Below, piece after piece: positions 26,801-34,253 of a stretch of DNA of 64,000 nucleotides (its first letter is position 1; each line of letters opens with the position of its first letter). A model generated the notes under the pieces. It ran no database searches. It saw nothing but the letters and a program-made list of their open reading frames with translations, and was not told the DNA's origin. The position numbers and the translations under genes were made by a program. This DNA is from Oceanospirillaceae bacterium (GTDB taxonomy: Bacteria; Pseudomonadota; Gammaproteobacteria; Pseudomonadales; Litoribrevibacteraceae): the NCBI GenBank assembly GCA_015665455.1, contig JADFAD010000003.1:62001-126000 (forward strand), read 5' to 3'.

Positions 26801-27602
26801 ATTACTGAACAGTGATATAAGTTCATCGCTCATTAAAGCATCTCTGCCTTCTTATTTGCTTGCTCGTAAAAGTCACGACGAAGTGGTTTTAGAAAAAAAT
26901 AAAGTGATTGATCAGTGGGTTAATGTTCTTCACAACATGGTTTGTAATGTACTTACTACGAGCCTAGAGCAGGGGGCGTTTAAAGCGAGCCTGTCATCAC
27001 CTCAAGCCGCCCCAGTTTTATCCAGAACAAGCAACGATCAAAGGCTTGTTGAACTGGAGTTTTTAATTCCAATTCAGGGGATTATTACCTGTGAACAGGT
27101 AAATCAAATTATTAAACAGGATCCTTTGACGTCACAAACGGATCATAAGCTCTCCTTTGATAACGTTCAGGGGATGTTAAAAGGCTTTATAGATTTAACC
27201 TTCGAGCTTGATGGCCGTTATTACGTACTTGATTGGAAATCTAATTTTTTAGGCACTGACTCAAGTGCGTATACTCAATCTGCGATGGCAACAGCTATGC
27301 TGGATCACAGGTATGACTTCCAATATCAGCTCTATACATTAGCATTGCATCGTTTTTTAAGGGCTCGATTGCCTGATTATGATTATGACACTCACATTGG
27401 TGGCGCGTATTACATATTTCTGCGCGGTGTCCAAAATCATACAAACAATGGTGTGTTTTTTACTAAGCCATCAAAGAAATTAATTGAGCAGTTAGATGAT
27501 CTATTCTCGAATACTGAGCATACTATTAAAGAGAGTAGGGGCAACGCATCGGAGGCTGATGAGCTGAATATACCGTCAGGCGAGCAAGGGGAGTTATTTT
27601 AA
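23823..27602 (+). CDS. recB: Exodeoxyribonuclease V beta subunit RecB (helicase-nuclease)
   Basis: A 1259-residue SF1A helicase with a C-terminal nuclease domain. Helicase motifs are ASAGTGKTYTI (Walker A), VDEFQDTDPSQYEIF (motif II), GDPKQAIYAFRGGD, and LYVTLTRSVYACYL. The nuclease core shows GFIDLTFELDGRYYVLDWKSN-type residues, with the catalytic Asp and Lys in LDWKSN. RecB unwinds 3' to 5' and loads RecA after Chi. It is joined to recC and recD by one-base stop/start overlaps, so the three subunits should be made in balance. Confidence 0.96.
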   Translation: MATLLDTMTFPLHGNRLIEASAGTGKTYTITGLYLRLLLGHGTGFSKQGTAHKKPLSVDQILVVTFTEAATQELKDRIRVRIRDARKAFSTGKTNDHLLVSLLDKVDDHTLAVSRLRSAERQMDEAAIFTINGFCMRMLKQHAFESGSLFNVAMCEDDRELKLTAVKDYWRQQFYGLSDELVLMIKTCWKTPEALASEISGFLSEKPLAFYREDSVTDLASRHEENLDRIKGFKASVQNQLAELVESITNDVANKHLDGRSFSKGNVPKWANAIALWAEQPTETYLIPKELIHFGIDKIETKAKGELTIDLGLPRSIQDFVDHPPELKSVLKQHAIRICREIFVRHKDQSKLLTFDDQITYMARALTHSETSEAFAEKLRQQFPVAMVDEFQDTDPSQYEIFNRLYSNQPECGLFMIGDPKQAIYAFRGGDIFTYIRARRRVDEHYSLGTNWRSSSAMVESVNVLFESAVEPFIYDEDIPFESVAANDSSSNMGWKIAGVDQPAMTLWQPDPSELISKDSKFLDIMTDATANEIARLLNLGDEEHLHLYKSSIHRKLEPGRIAVLVRSYKQAQRIKEALSERGVASVYSSDRNSVFEQPEAIVILRLLKAFQSPENERLIKSALGSYLFDWNAVELDRLNEDENHWEEIVEQFKHYSYLWLSQGVLPALRCLMLDYNLATKLRSNIYGERNLTDFLHLCELLQNQSKTVESRYALISWLEERINQPNQSAKEQQLRLESEQNLVKIVTYHKSKGLEYDVVFAPFVSYYWPSKIKGITVSHNQDGDALVDVSGDATDEAERERIAEDVRLLYVTLTRSVYACYLGMPGNMPGTKSKPDPKPCPKYFSDTGLGRLINQGVAIDSDTLMNKISLWSDMCSHLEVKTPPSETKVIYEPREHVAIDLESSKFKGDIDHNWWVTSYSRLASDHTNYDASGEIKGYEDPRDAVDLDSEDTFSIHSFPKGADPGTFLHTLFETIQYEDCENSETKDIIKQLLLNSDISSSLIKASLPSYLLARKSHDEVVLEKNKVIDQWVNVLHNMVCNVLTTSLEQGAFKASLSSPQAAPVLSRTSNDQRLVELEFLIPIQGIITCEQVNQIIKQDPLTSQTDHKLSFDNVQGMLKGFIDLTFELDGRYYVLDWKSNFLGTDSSAYTQSAMATAMLDHRYDFQYQLYTLALHRFLRARLPDYDYDTHIGGAYYIFLRGVQNHTNNGVFFTKPSKKLIEQLDDLFSNTEHTIKESRGNASEADELNIPSGEQGELF

Positions 27603-29515
27603 TGGACTCTCTGGAACTTGACCTGCTTGAGTATTATTTACAACTTGGATTTATTCGTCCAATTGATCTTCAGTTCGCCCGTTTTCTCTGGTCTCAAGCG
27701 CTGGATATTAACTCCGAAGATGAAGAGGGGGTTGTCAGAGCTAATGTTCTAGCAAAATACGGGGCCTTAGTGAGTCATTATCTTGGTAAAGGGCACATAT
27801 GTGTAAACCTTGAAAGAATTTCGCGCGGTAATCCATTTCAATTTGACGATAAGCAATTAAAGAAATTATCAGAACAATCAACCATTGAATATTCATTAGA
27901 AGAATACAGTTCATACAAAAGTATCCATTACCAAGATGATACGTTGTCGTGTAACGAGCCGGTGACAACGCCTTTGGTACTTGATGGTTCGAACCTGTAT
28001 TTAAATAGGTATTGGCAGTATGAGTGTCGGGTCGCTGCGTATTTTAAGCAAGCGATGCCCATCGATATTGATTCCGTGGTTATGGCTGATGTTTTAAATG
28101 AACTATTTCCAATGGCTGCAACAGATGATGCAAATATAGATTATCAGAAGATTGCTGCGTCAATCGCACTCATCAACCCTGTTTCTGTTATTACGGGTGG
28201 CCCTGGAACAGGGAAAACATACACCGTTGTAAGACTTCTCGCGGCAATCATTAAATATTATGAAATGAATGCTGCATTAGGATCAGCAGATAAACTTCCT
28301 ATTATTAAACTGGCTGCACCAACGGGAAAGGCGGCTGCTCGAATGTTGGAATCAATTAGAGCATCTATTGATTCACTTCCTTTGACCGATAAGCAGTTCA
28401 GTGCGTTTCCTCATGATGCAAATACGTTGCATCGGCTGCTTGGTAGTCTTCCTAAAAGCTCGAATTTTAAACACAACAAAGATAACCCATTACACCTAGA
28501 TATTTTGGTTGTTGATGAGGCATCAATGATTGATTTGCCTATGATGGCAAAGCTATTGAGCGCAATGCCGCTTCATGGAAAGGTTATCTTTCTTGGTGAT
28601 AAGGATCAGCTTGCATCGGTTGAAGCAGGCGCAGTGCTCAATGATTTATGCCAAGAGAATACGGGTTACAGTGTTCAGCGGTCTCATTTGATAAAGCAGT
28701 TAACAGGTTATGACGTCCCAAGCACTGACGTAGCGGATGAAAACGGCATCCAAGATTGTCTTGCTTGGCTTAAAACGAGTAGGCGATTCGGTGCTGACTC
28801 AGGCATTGGTAACTTGGCTAGATACATCAATCAAGGTGATGTTAAGTCATCACTTGAAGTGATTGTTGATCCTTCATTCCAAGATGTTAATGCCAAAGTT
28901 TTGAGTGAAAAGGCATATAAACAGTGTCTTGATGAGGTTGCGAAGGGTTATATCCCGTTTATAAATTTGGCGCATAAGAAAGATTATAAGACTGCGTTGC
29001 TTGAGTTTACCCATCAGCGCTTGCTGTGTGCGTTGCGTGAAGGGTTGTTTGGTGTCAGTGAACTTAACCACCAAATAGAGCATCGACTGAATCAGTTTCG
29101 CTCAATATCAAAATCCGGGGAGTGGTATGTCGGAAGGCCTGTCATGGTGACTCAGAATGATCATGCATTACAGCTTTATAACGGCGATATAGGTATTGTT
29201 ATGGAAGATGAAGAGGGCAAGCTCCGCGTATTTTTTGAATCAAGTTCAGATGTGCGATCTGTGCTTCCAAGTAGAATGCCGACGCATGAGACGGCATTTG
29301 CAATGACTGTTCATAAATCGCAAGGTTCAGAGTTTGATCATACATACTTGATATTACCTGATAAGATGAATCCGGTGGTTACACGTGAATTGGTTTATAC
29401 CGGTGTCACCAGAGCTAAATCTAGGTTGTCTTTACTTTACCGAAAAAACGTTATTGAGGATGCGATTGAAACAAGGGTGGAGCGCTTCAGCGGACTGATT
29501 GATAGGCTGGCCTGA
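27602..29515 (+). CDS. recD: Exodeoxyribonuclease V alpha subunit RecD
   Basis: A 637-residue SF1B helicase (608 in E. coli). Motifs are ITGGPGTGKTYTV (Walker A), LVVDEASMIDLPMM (motif II), GDKDQLASVEAGAVL (motif III) and a C-terminal VHKSQGSEFD and YTGVTRAKSRL. RecD supplies the 5' to 3' motor of the RecBCD complex. ATG 27602 overlaps the recB stop by one base. The stop codon lies inside a long hairpin (29506-29533). Confidence 0.95.
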   Translation: MDSLELDLLEYYLQLGFIRPIDLQFARFLWSQALDINSEDEEGVVRANVLAKYGALVSHYLGKGHICVNLERISRGNPFQFDDKQLKKLSEQSTIEYSLEEYSSYKSIHYQDDTLSCNEPVTTPLVLDGSNLYLNRYWQYECRVAAYFKQAMPIDIDSVVMADVLNELFPMAATDDANIDYQKIAASIALINPVSVITGGPGTGKTYTVVRLLAAIIKYYEMNAALGSADKLPIIKLAAPTGKAAARMLESIRASIDSLPLTDKQFSAFPHDANTLHRLLGSLPKSSNFKHNKDNPLHLDILVVDEASMIDLPMMAKLLSAMPLHGKVIFLGDKDQLASVEAGAVLNDLCQENTGYSVQRSHLIKQLTGYDVPSTDVADENGIQDCLAWLKTSRRFGADSGIGNLARYINQGDVKSSLEVIVDPSFQDVNAKVLSEKAYKQCLDEVAKGYIPFINLAHKKDYKTALLEFTHQRLLCALREGLFGVSELNHQIEHRLNQFRSISKSGEWYVGRPVMVTQNDHALQLYNGDIGIVMEDEEGKLRVFFESSSDVRSVLPSRMPTHETAFAMTVHKSQGSEFDHTYLILPDKMNPVVTRELVYTGVTRAKSRLSLLYRKNVIEDAIETRVERFSGLIDRLA

Positions 29516-29533
29516 AGGTGGCTTCTGGCCAGC
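29506..29533 (+). terminator. Hairpin across the recD stop codon
   Basis: GCTGGCC-T-GAAG and CTTC-T-GGCCAGC pair around a GTGG loop, with one T-T mismatch. The recD TGA (29513-29515) lies in the left arm. No T-run follows, so this may protect the 3' end or aid termination rather than be a classic terminator. Confidence 0.5.
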
Positions 29534-29538
29534 ACAGT

Positions 29539-29564
29539 GCTAATACTGCATAGTCAGCATTAGC
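29539..29564. terminator. Hairpin at the yejK 3' end
   Basis: GCTAATaCTG and CAGcATTAGC form a 10-position stem with one mismatch and a six-base loop. It overlaps the stop codon of the minus-strand yejK gene and follows the recD hairpin, so the convergent recD/yejK junction holds two tandem hairpins. On the plus strand it is followed by TCTTTG. Confidence 0.4.
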
Positions 29565-30564
29565 TCTTTGATTGGTGTTTTACCAACTGTTGTTTCAGTG
29601 ACTTCGGTATGTCTTTGATGATTAATGATTCGCTGTCGGTATCGTATACAATACCTTCACCAAAGCGGTCTGAAGAAAAACTGATACTCAGGTTCTTGTC
29701 TCGGCCTGAAAATCGAACATAACGCTTTAGGCGGGCTCTGTCAGTATGGATTTCGTCTATAGGGTCCGTTTGTCGTTCTTGAGCAAATTGAGAGAAACGA
29801 GTAGGTTCTTTCTGATCTACTTGAAATGAAAGCTCATTCACGCTGACAGGCATGCCGGTTTTATCTTGCTCTAAGCAATATTCCATGACTTGAGATCGGT
29901 ATTCCTTGGCATTTTCATCAGGCATAGCCTCTGCAAATGCTTCTACGATGGATAAGAACTCTTCTGTTTGTTCTACTTTATCCAAACCCTTGGTGAAACC
30001 GGCAAACTCTTCCAGTACCTCATTCAGCTCAGGATTACCCCTAGCCCCTAAAATAGTTAGGTATTGGTTGGATGTTTCTTCAAGCCATTGCTCAATTTTT
30101 ACTTTAAAGGCGAAAGTGACTTTACTCGGGTCAACATAATCAATGTACTGAATTTCGTTATGACTATTGATCTGAATAGCTTCGACGTGATTGACCCAGA
30201 AGATGTAGAACTGATCTTGTTCCATTAAGTCATCAATAGCAAAGATGATTTTTGCGTCAAATGCATCTTCATATTTCTCAAGTGCTTCTTTTAAATGAGA
30301 AACAAGAGATTGTGTCATGGTTAGAAAAGAGGATTTCCCTTCATGAAAATCTCTTGTTAGTCCTGGTAGCATAGAGAGGGACTGTTGAGCCGTAAAATGG
30401 CCAAACTGTTTTTGTGCGCTTCGTTGGAAGCCTTGGCGATATTGTTCAAACAAAGATGCAATAGGGCCCTCAGAGGCTTCTTCTTTATCGTTAATAAAGG
30501 TTCTGATGTCAGAGCCAGGAACCGCTCTTTGTATGCCATGCACAATGCAATGCTTTAAACTCAT
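29560..30564 (-). CDS. yejK: Nucleoid-associated protein YejK/NdpA family
   Basis: A 334-residue protein, matching the 335 of E. coli YejK. The N-terminus reads MSLKHCIVHGIQR, and family phrases include IFWVNHVEAIQI, YIDYVDPSKVTFAFK and SRFGEGIVYD near the C-terminus. The protein copurifies with the nucleoid; NdpA-like relatives of the 37-kDa family bind DNA. It converges on recD with hairpins in between, and is divergent from the GIY-YIG gene. Confidence 0.85.
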   Translation of the reverse strand: MSLKHCIVHGIQRAVPGSDIRTFINDKEEASEGPIASLFEQYRQGFQRSAQKQFGHFTAQQSLSMLPGLTRDFHEGKSSFLTMTQSLVSHLKEALEKYEDAFDAKIIFAIDDLMEQDQFYIFWVNHVEAIQINSHNEIQYIDYVDPSKVTFAFKVKIEQWLEETSNQYLTILGARGNPELNEVLEEFAGFTKGLDKVEQTEEFLSIVEAFAEAMPDENAKEYRSQVMEYCLEQDKTGMPVSVNELSFQVDQKEPTRFSQFAQERQTDPIDEIHTDRARLKRYVRFSGRDKNLSISFSSDRFGEGIVYDTDSESLIIKDIPKSLKQQLVKHQSKS

Positions 30565-30665
30565 AATCTATCCGATGCCAACGTGTTTTAAAGTAAAAAA
30601 GGAAATCATTGTAGCAGTATTATTTGTTAAGCTCTCGAAAGTTATAGTTTAGTTTTGGATGGAAT

Positions 30666-30929
30666 ATGTGGTTTGTTTATATTTTAAAATGTTCTGATGA
30701 CACTTTGTACACGGGAATAACAACGGATCTTGAGCGAAGGTTGACTGAGCATAATCAAACAGAAAAGGGGGCGAAGTATACTCGAGCGAGACGCCCGGTT
30801 GAGTTGATCTACTCTGAAAAGCAACCCAATAGATCTGATGCCAGTAAACGAGAGTATTTTATCAAAAAGCTTTCAAGAGTAAAAAAGCTGAAGCTTACGA
30901 ACGGTTTAAGCGTTAACTCTCAAAGTTGA
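30666..30929 (+). CDS. GIY-YIG nuclease superfamily protein (YhbQ-type)
   Basis: The 87-residue protein is a single GIY-YIG domain: WFVYILKCSDDTLYTGITTDLERR carries the two tyrosine motifs in the variant VYI and YTG, and the conserved Arg and Glu lie in TDLERR and KREYFIK. YhbQ-like proteins of this length act on or bind nucleic acids, possibly in DNA repair, but the physiological role is not settled. A bidirectional terminator follows at 30976. Confidence 0.88.
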   Translation: MWFVYILKCSDDTLYTGITTDLERRLTEHNQTEKGAKYTRARRPVELIYSEKQPNRSDASKREYFIKKLSRVKKLKLTNGLSVNSQS

Positions 30930-30975
30930 CTGATAAATGAAGTTGATACTTGAGGGGTTTAAAAAGTACAAACGC

Positions 30976-31005
30976 AAAAAAGGCTACCCGAAGGTAGCCT
31001 TTTTT
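30976..31005. terminator. Bidirectional terminator between the GIY-YIG gene and aceA
   Basis: AAAAAAGGCTACC and GGTAGCCTTTTTT form a 13-base perfect stem around a four-base loop (CGAA). Both strands end in six T residues, so it can serve the plus-strand GIY-YIG gene and the minus-strand aceA. Confidence 0.95.
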
Positions 31006-31029
31006 CAAACAAAACTAATCAATTCTGAA

Positions 31030-32622
31030 TTAGAACTGGTTAGAAGTGTTCTTAGCGCCGCCAGCTTTAAGCGCGTTTTCACCAGCAAAGTATTCTTTGT
31101 GGTCGTCGCCCATGTCTGAACCAGCCATGTTCTGGTGCTTAACGCAAGCGATGCCTTGACGGATCTCTTTACGCTGAACGCCTTTAACATAACCCAACAT
31201 GCCTTCTTCACCGAAGTACTCTTTAGCCAAGTTATCAACAGACAATGCAGTTGTGTGATAAGTTGGAAGAGTGATCAAGTGATGGAAAACGTTTGCTTCA
31301 CGAGAAGTATCCGCTTGGAAAGTCTTAACGCGTGCATCAGCGATGTCAGACAATTCAGTATCGTCATACTTCGCGTTCATTAGGTCAGCACGATCGTATG
31401 CAGATACGTCTTCGCCAGCTTCAACTTTCGCGTCAAATGCTTGCTGACGGAAGTTTAGAGTCCAGTTGAAAGAAGGAGAGTTGTTATAAACAAGTTTCGC
31501 GTTAGGGTGAACCTTACGAACTTCGTCCATCATACCAGCGATTTCGTGTACTGTTGGTACTGCAGTTTCGATCCAAAGTAGATCAGCACCTGCATTGATA
31601 GCACCGATACAGTCAAATACACAACGCTCATGACCAGTACCTTGACGGAACTGATATAGACCTGAAGGTAGACGCTTAGGACGTACTAGCTTACCGCCAC
31701 GGTTAAATACAACATCGCCTTCAGCCATGTCAGCTACGTCGATTTCTTCAACGTCTAGGTAAGAGTTGTAAACGTCGCCTTCATCGCCTGGCTCTTTAAC
31801 AACAGCGATTTCTTTAGTTAGACCAGCACCTTCAGAGTCAGTACGAGCAACGATAATACCGTTGTCGATACCTAGCTCAAGGAAAGCATAACGCAATGCG
31901 CGGATCTTGTTGTGGAAGTCAGCGTGAGGAACAGTTACTTTACCGTCCTGGTGACCACACTGCTTTTCATCAGCAACTTGGTTTTCGATCTGTAGTGCAC
32001 AAGCACCAGCTTCGATCATTTGCTTAGCCATTAGGTAAGTAGCTTCTGCGTTACCAAAACCAGCATCGATATCAGCAATGATAGGTACGATGTGAGTTTC
32101 GTGGTTGTCGATCGCAGCTTGTACTTCTTTCTCTTTAGCAGCATCACCAGCTTCACGTGCAGCGTCTAGTTCACGGAAAAGACCGCCTAGTTCACGTGCA
32201 TCAGCTTGACGTAGGAAAGTGTATAGCTCTTCTACTAGAGAAGCTACAGCAGTTTTCTCGTGCATAGATTGGTCAGGTAGAGGACCGAACTCAGAACGTA
32301 GAGCAGCTACCATCCAACCTGAAAGGTATAGGTAACGACGTTCAGTAGTACCGAAGTGCTTCTTGATAGAGATCAGCTTCTGCTGACCTACAAAACCGTG
32401 CCAGCAACCTAGAGACTGAGTATATTTAGCTTTGTCAGCATCGAAAGCTTCCATATCTGCACGCATGATGTCTGCAGTGTACTGAGCGATTTCTAGGCCA
32501 GTCTTGAATTTGTTCTGAGCGCGCATGCGAGCTGCAGATTCTGGGCTAATAGCGTCCCATGGAGCACCAGCAGCTTCTTTAGCTGCTGAGATTGATTTGA
32601 TGTCGTCTTGAATCGCTGACAT
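31030..32622 (-). CDS. aceA: Isocitrate lyase (long Pseudomonas-type)
   Basis: A 530-residue isocitrate lyase of the long form found in Pseudomonas aeruginosa (about 531), not the 434-residue E. coli type. The catalytic loop reads EKQCGHQDGKVTVPH, a KQCGH version of the KKCGH motif; metal-site phrases include IIADIDAGFGNAEATY and IIVARTDSEGAG. It splits isocitrate into succinate and glyoxylate, opening the glyoxylate shunt needed for growth on fatty acids or acetate. Codon use is strongly biased to preferred codons (GGT, CGT, GCT), suggesting high expression. The 5' leader holds an 8-base hairpin (32656-32679). Confidence 0.95.
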   Translation of the reverse strand: MSAIQDDIKSISAAKEAAGAPWDAISPESAARMRAQNKFKTGLEIAQYTADIMRADMEAFDADKAKYTQSLGCWHGFVGQQKLISIKKHFGTTERRYLYLSGWMVAALRSEFGPLPDQSMHEKTAVASLVEELYTFLRQADARELGGLFRELDAAREAGDAAKEKEVQAAIDNHETHIVPIIADIDAGFGNAEATYLMAKQMIEAGACALQIENQVADEKQCGHQDGKVTVPHADFHNKIRALRYAFLELGIDNGIIVARTDSEGAGLTKEIAVVKEPGDEGDVYNSYLDVEEIDVADMAEGDVVFNRGGKLVRPKRLPSGLYQFRQGTGHERCVFDCIGAINAGADLLWIETAVPTVHEIAGMMDEVRKVHPNAKLVYNNSPSFNWTLNFRQQAFDAKVEAGEDVSAYDRADLMNAKYDDTELSDIADARVKTFQADTSREANVFHHLITLPTYHTTALSVDNLAKEYFGEEGMLGYVKGVQRKEIRQGIACVKHQNMAGSDMGDDHKEYFAGENALKAGGAKNTSNQF

Positions 32623-32655
32623 GTGACTATCCTTAAAATAGTAAGTTACAGATTG

Positions 32656-32679
32656 GGTTCCTAAATGTATCTAGGAACC
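32656..32679 (-). promoter_or_regulatory. Inverted repeat upstream of aceA
   Basis: GGTTCCTA and TAGGAACC are perfect 8-base arms around an 8-base spacer, ending 34 bases before the aceA start codon. On the minus strand an ATTATAC-like -10 occurs about 25 bases further upstream, which would place the repeat near or just after the transcription start. It may be an operator or a leader hairpin. Confidence 0.5.
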
Positions 32680-32878
32680 TGAAAATTTATTACGGAGCGT
32701 ATAATAGTGAAGTTTGATTTATAATTGAAATCAATGAAATGTATTTTTGGTATTCATGAAATAAATACACTTAGTGCGAGAGGGGGATTTTTATATTAAA
32801 CGCAGTGTCTTTTCGTATTTTAAGATACGTAAATATTTTTTCCGTGGCATAAGTTTTTGAAATATATAAAGTAATAAT

Positions 32879-33556
32879 TTAGAGAATACTTAACTTGTAC
32901 CCGTTCTCCTTTAACCACTTTTTTTCATCCCGGTAATTGGGACACAGTTGTTCAACAAATCCCCAGAAATCTTTTGAATGGTTCATGTGTTTTAGGTGTG
33001 AAACTTCATGACAAACCAAATAGTGAATGACACTTACAGGCGCCATCATAATTAACCAATTAAACTGAAGTGTACCTGAAACAGTGCAGTGACCCCATTT
33101 AGACTTGGTTCTTCTGAATTTAATGGCTGACAGCTTTGACTCTAAACCTGCTTGCTTGGCAGTTCCTAGCGCCAAGGGTGTAATCGTTGCTTTAGCTAGG
33201 TTTGTTAAGTACTTAGCAAAAATACGTTCAGCGGTATTTTTATTGTTATCTTTGAGTTCAAAAATGATTTCAGAATCGTTTACATAGCATGTGTTCTTTA
33301 CTGATGATTTAATGACGATTCGTTTGGGCGCACCTTCAATCGTAATAAACCCATTATTCACCAACTGAAACTTATCTGATTCTTTTCTTTCAATCTCTAG
33401 GCGTTTTTCACGAATCCAACTTTGCTTACTGTCTATAAATTCGTTTATGAATCGACTGGGGGTGTGATAGGGGGCTCTTACTTCTATGCCTTTGGCGCTG
33501 ATATATAGGCCAACGGTTTTTCGGTGACTGTATTTAATCGGTATTTGTTTGTGCAT
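32879..33556 (-). CDS. YgjP-like M48-family metallopeptidase (DUF45)
   Basis: The 225-residue protein contains the zinc motif HEVSHLKHMNHSKDFW near residue 180 (HExxH plus a downstream His), after FRRTKSKWGHC, which is typical of the YgjP/DUF45 family. These are SprT-like small metalloproteases of unknown substrate. The start ATG at 33556 overlaps the stop of the DUF3820 gene by one base (TAATG), so the two are coupled. Confidence 0.88.
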   Translation of the reverse strand: MHKQIPIKYSHRKTVGLYISAKGIEVRAPYHTPSRFINEFIDSKQSWIREKRLEIERKESDKFQLVNNGFITIEGAPKRIVIKSSVKNTCYVNDSEIIFELKDNNKNTAERIFAKYLTNLAKATITPLALGTAKQAGLESKLSAIKFRRTKSKWGHCTVSGTLQFNWLIMMAPVSVIHYLVCHEVSHLKHMNHSKDFWGFVEQLCPNYRDEKKWLKENGYKLSIL

Positions 33557-33783
33557 TAGGCGTTAGCGTGCTCGTTTTTTAGCGGATAAATGATGCTTTC
33601 TTGACCGTTGATTCGTATTTCTAGCGCTAACTGCATTAATAGGCCAAGCTCGTTTTCAGGAAACCCTTTCTTTGCGAACCAAAGTAAATATTCTTCAGGC
33701 AGGTCAATGATCGCTCTGCCTTGGTATTTCCCAAAGGGCATTGATAGGTTTGCAACTTTTACTAAGTGTTCTTTTTGAATCAT
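33556..33783 (-). CDS. DUF3820 small protein
   Basis: The 75-residue protein has the DUF3820 signature MPFGKYQGRAIIDLPEEYLLWF followed by a helical C-terminal half. The family is described as putative quorum-sensing-regulated virulence factors, and related sequences occur in exonuclease-X-like C-termini; a direct function is not known. It is the first gene of a coupled pair with the YgjP-like protease. Confidence 0.85.
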   Translation of the reverse strand: MIQKEHLVKVANLSMPFGKYQGRAIIDLPEEYLLWFAKKGFPENELGLLMQLALEIRINGQESIIYPLKNEHANA

Positions 33784-33814
33784 AGTATTTCAATCACTTT
33801 GGGTGTGTTAGCAA

Positions 33815-34132
33815 TTAGTGCATTGTATGTGGTTCGAGTTCGATTTTTAGAATTTGATTACCGAGTGTAATAACTCTCCCCATGTAACGGCTTTCCCCGT
33901 CACTGGAGAATTCAAATAGATATGAACGCCAGATCTTTAAACGCCCATCAGAGTCACGCTTAAACCAGAAACCTCGAAGAGATACTGCCTGATCTAGAAG
34001 TTCCAAATCCATATTAAGGCAATATTGCTTTGCTGCTCGATAGGCAACTTCTTTATGGCCTCTGGATTGCCACCAATAAGACAGGATCATAACAATAATG
34101 AATAGAACGAAAAGATCTGAGAGTTCGTACAT
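33815..34132 (-). CDS. DUF3301 membrane-anchored protein
   Basis: A 105-residue protein with one N-terminal transmembrane segment (about 5-22) followed by the DUF3301 sequence: YCLNMDLELLDQAVSL, then RLKIWRSYLFEFSSDGESRY. The family is restricted mainly to gammaproteobacteria and has no assigned function. It lies 31 bases upstream of the DUF3820 gene on the same strand and may share its transcript. Confidence 0.85.
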   Translation of the reverse strand: MYELSDLFVLFIIVMILSYWWQSRGHKEVAYRAAKQYCLNMDLELLDQAVSLRGFWFKRDSDGRLKIWRSYLFEFSSDGESRYMGRVITLGNQILKIELEPHTMH

Positions 34133-34253
34133 GAAGTTTACTCGGTGTGGGCAGAATTATTTAATAATGACGTAAACGGCTATAAATTTGAATAGGGCTG
34201 TTCTATTTAGAAAAGTATTTAGGAGCGTATCTCGAACAATTTAATATGGATGC

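Noticed and set aside
33105-33287. Plus-strand reading frame over the YgjP-like gene
   Set aside because: It is antisense to a well-supported metallopeptidase gene and has no ribosome site or family match.
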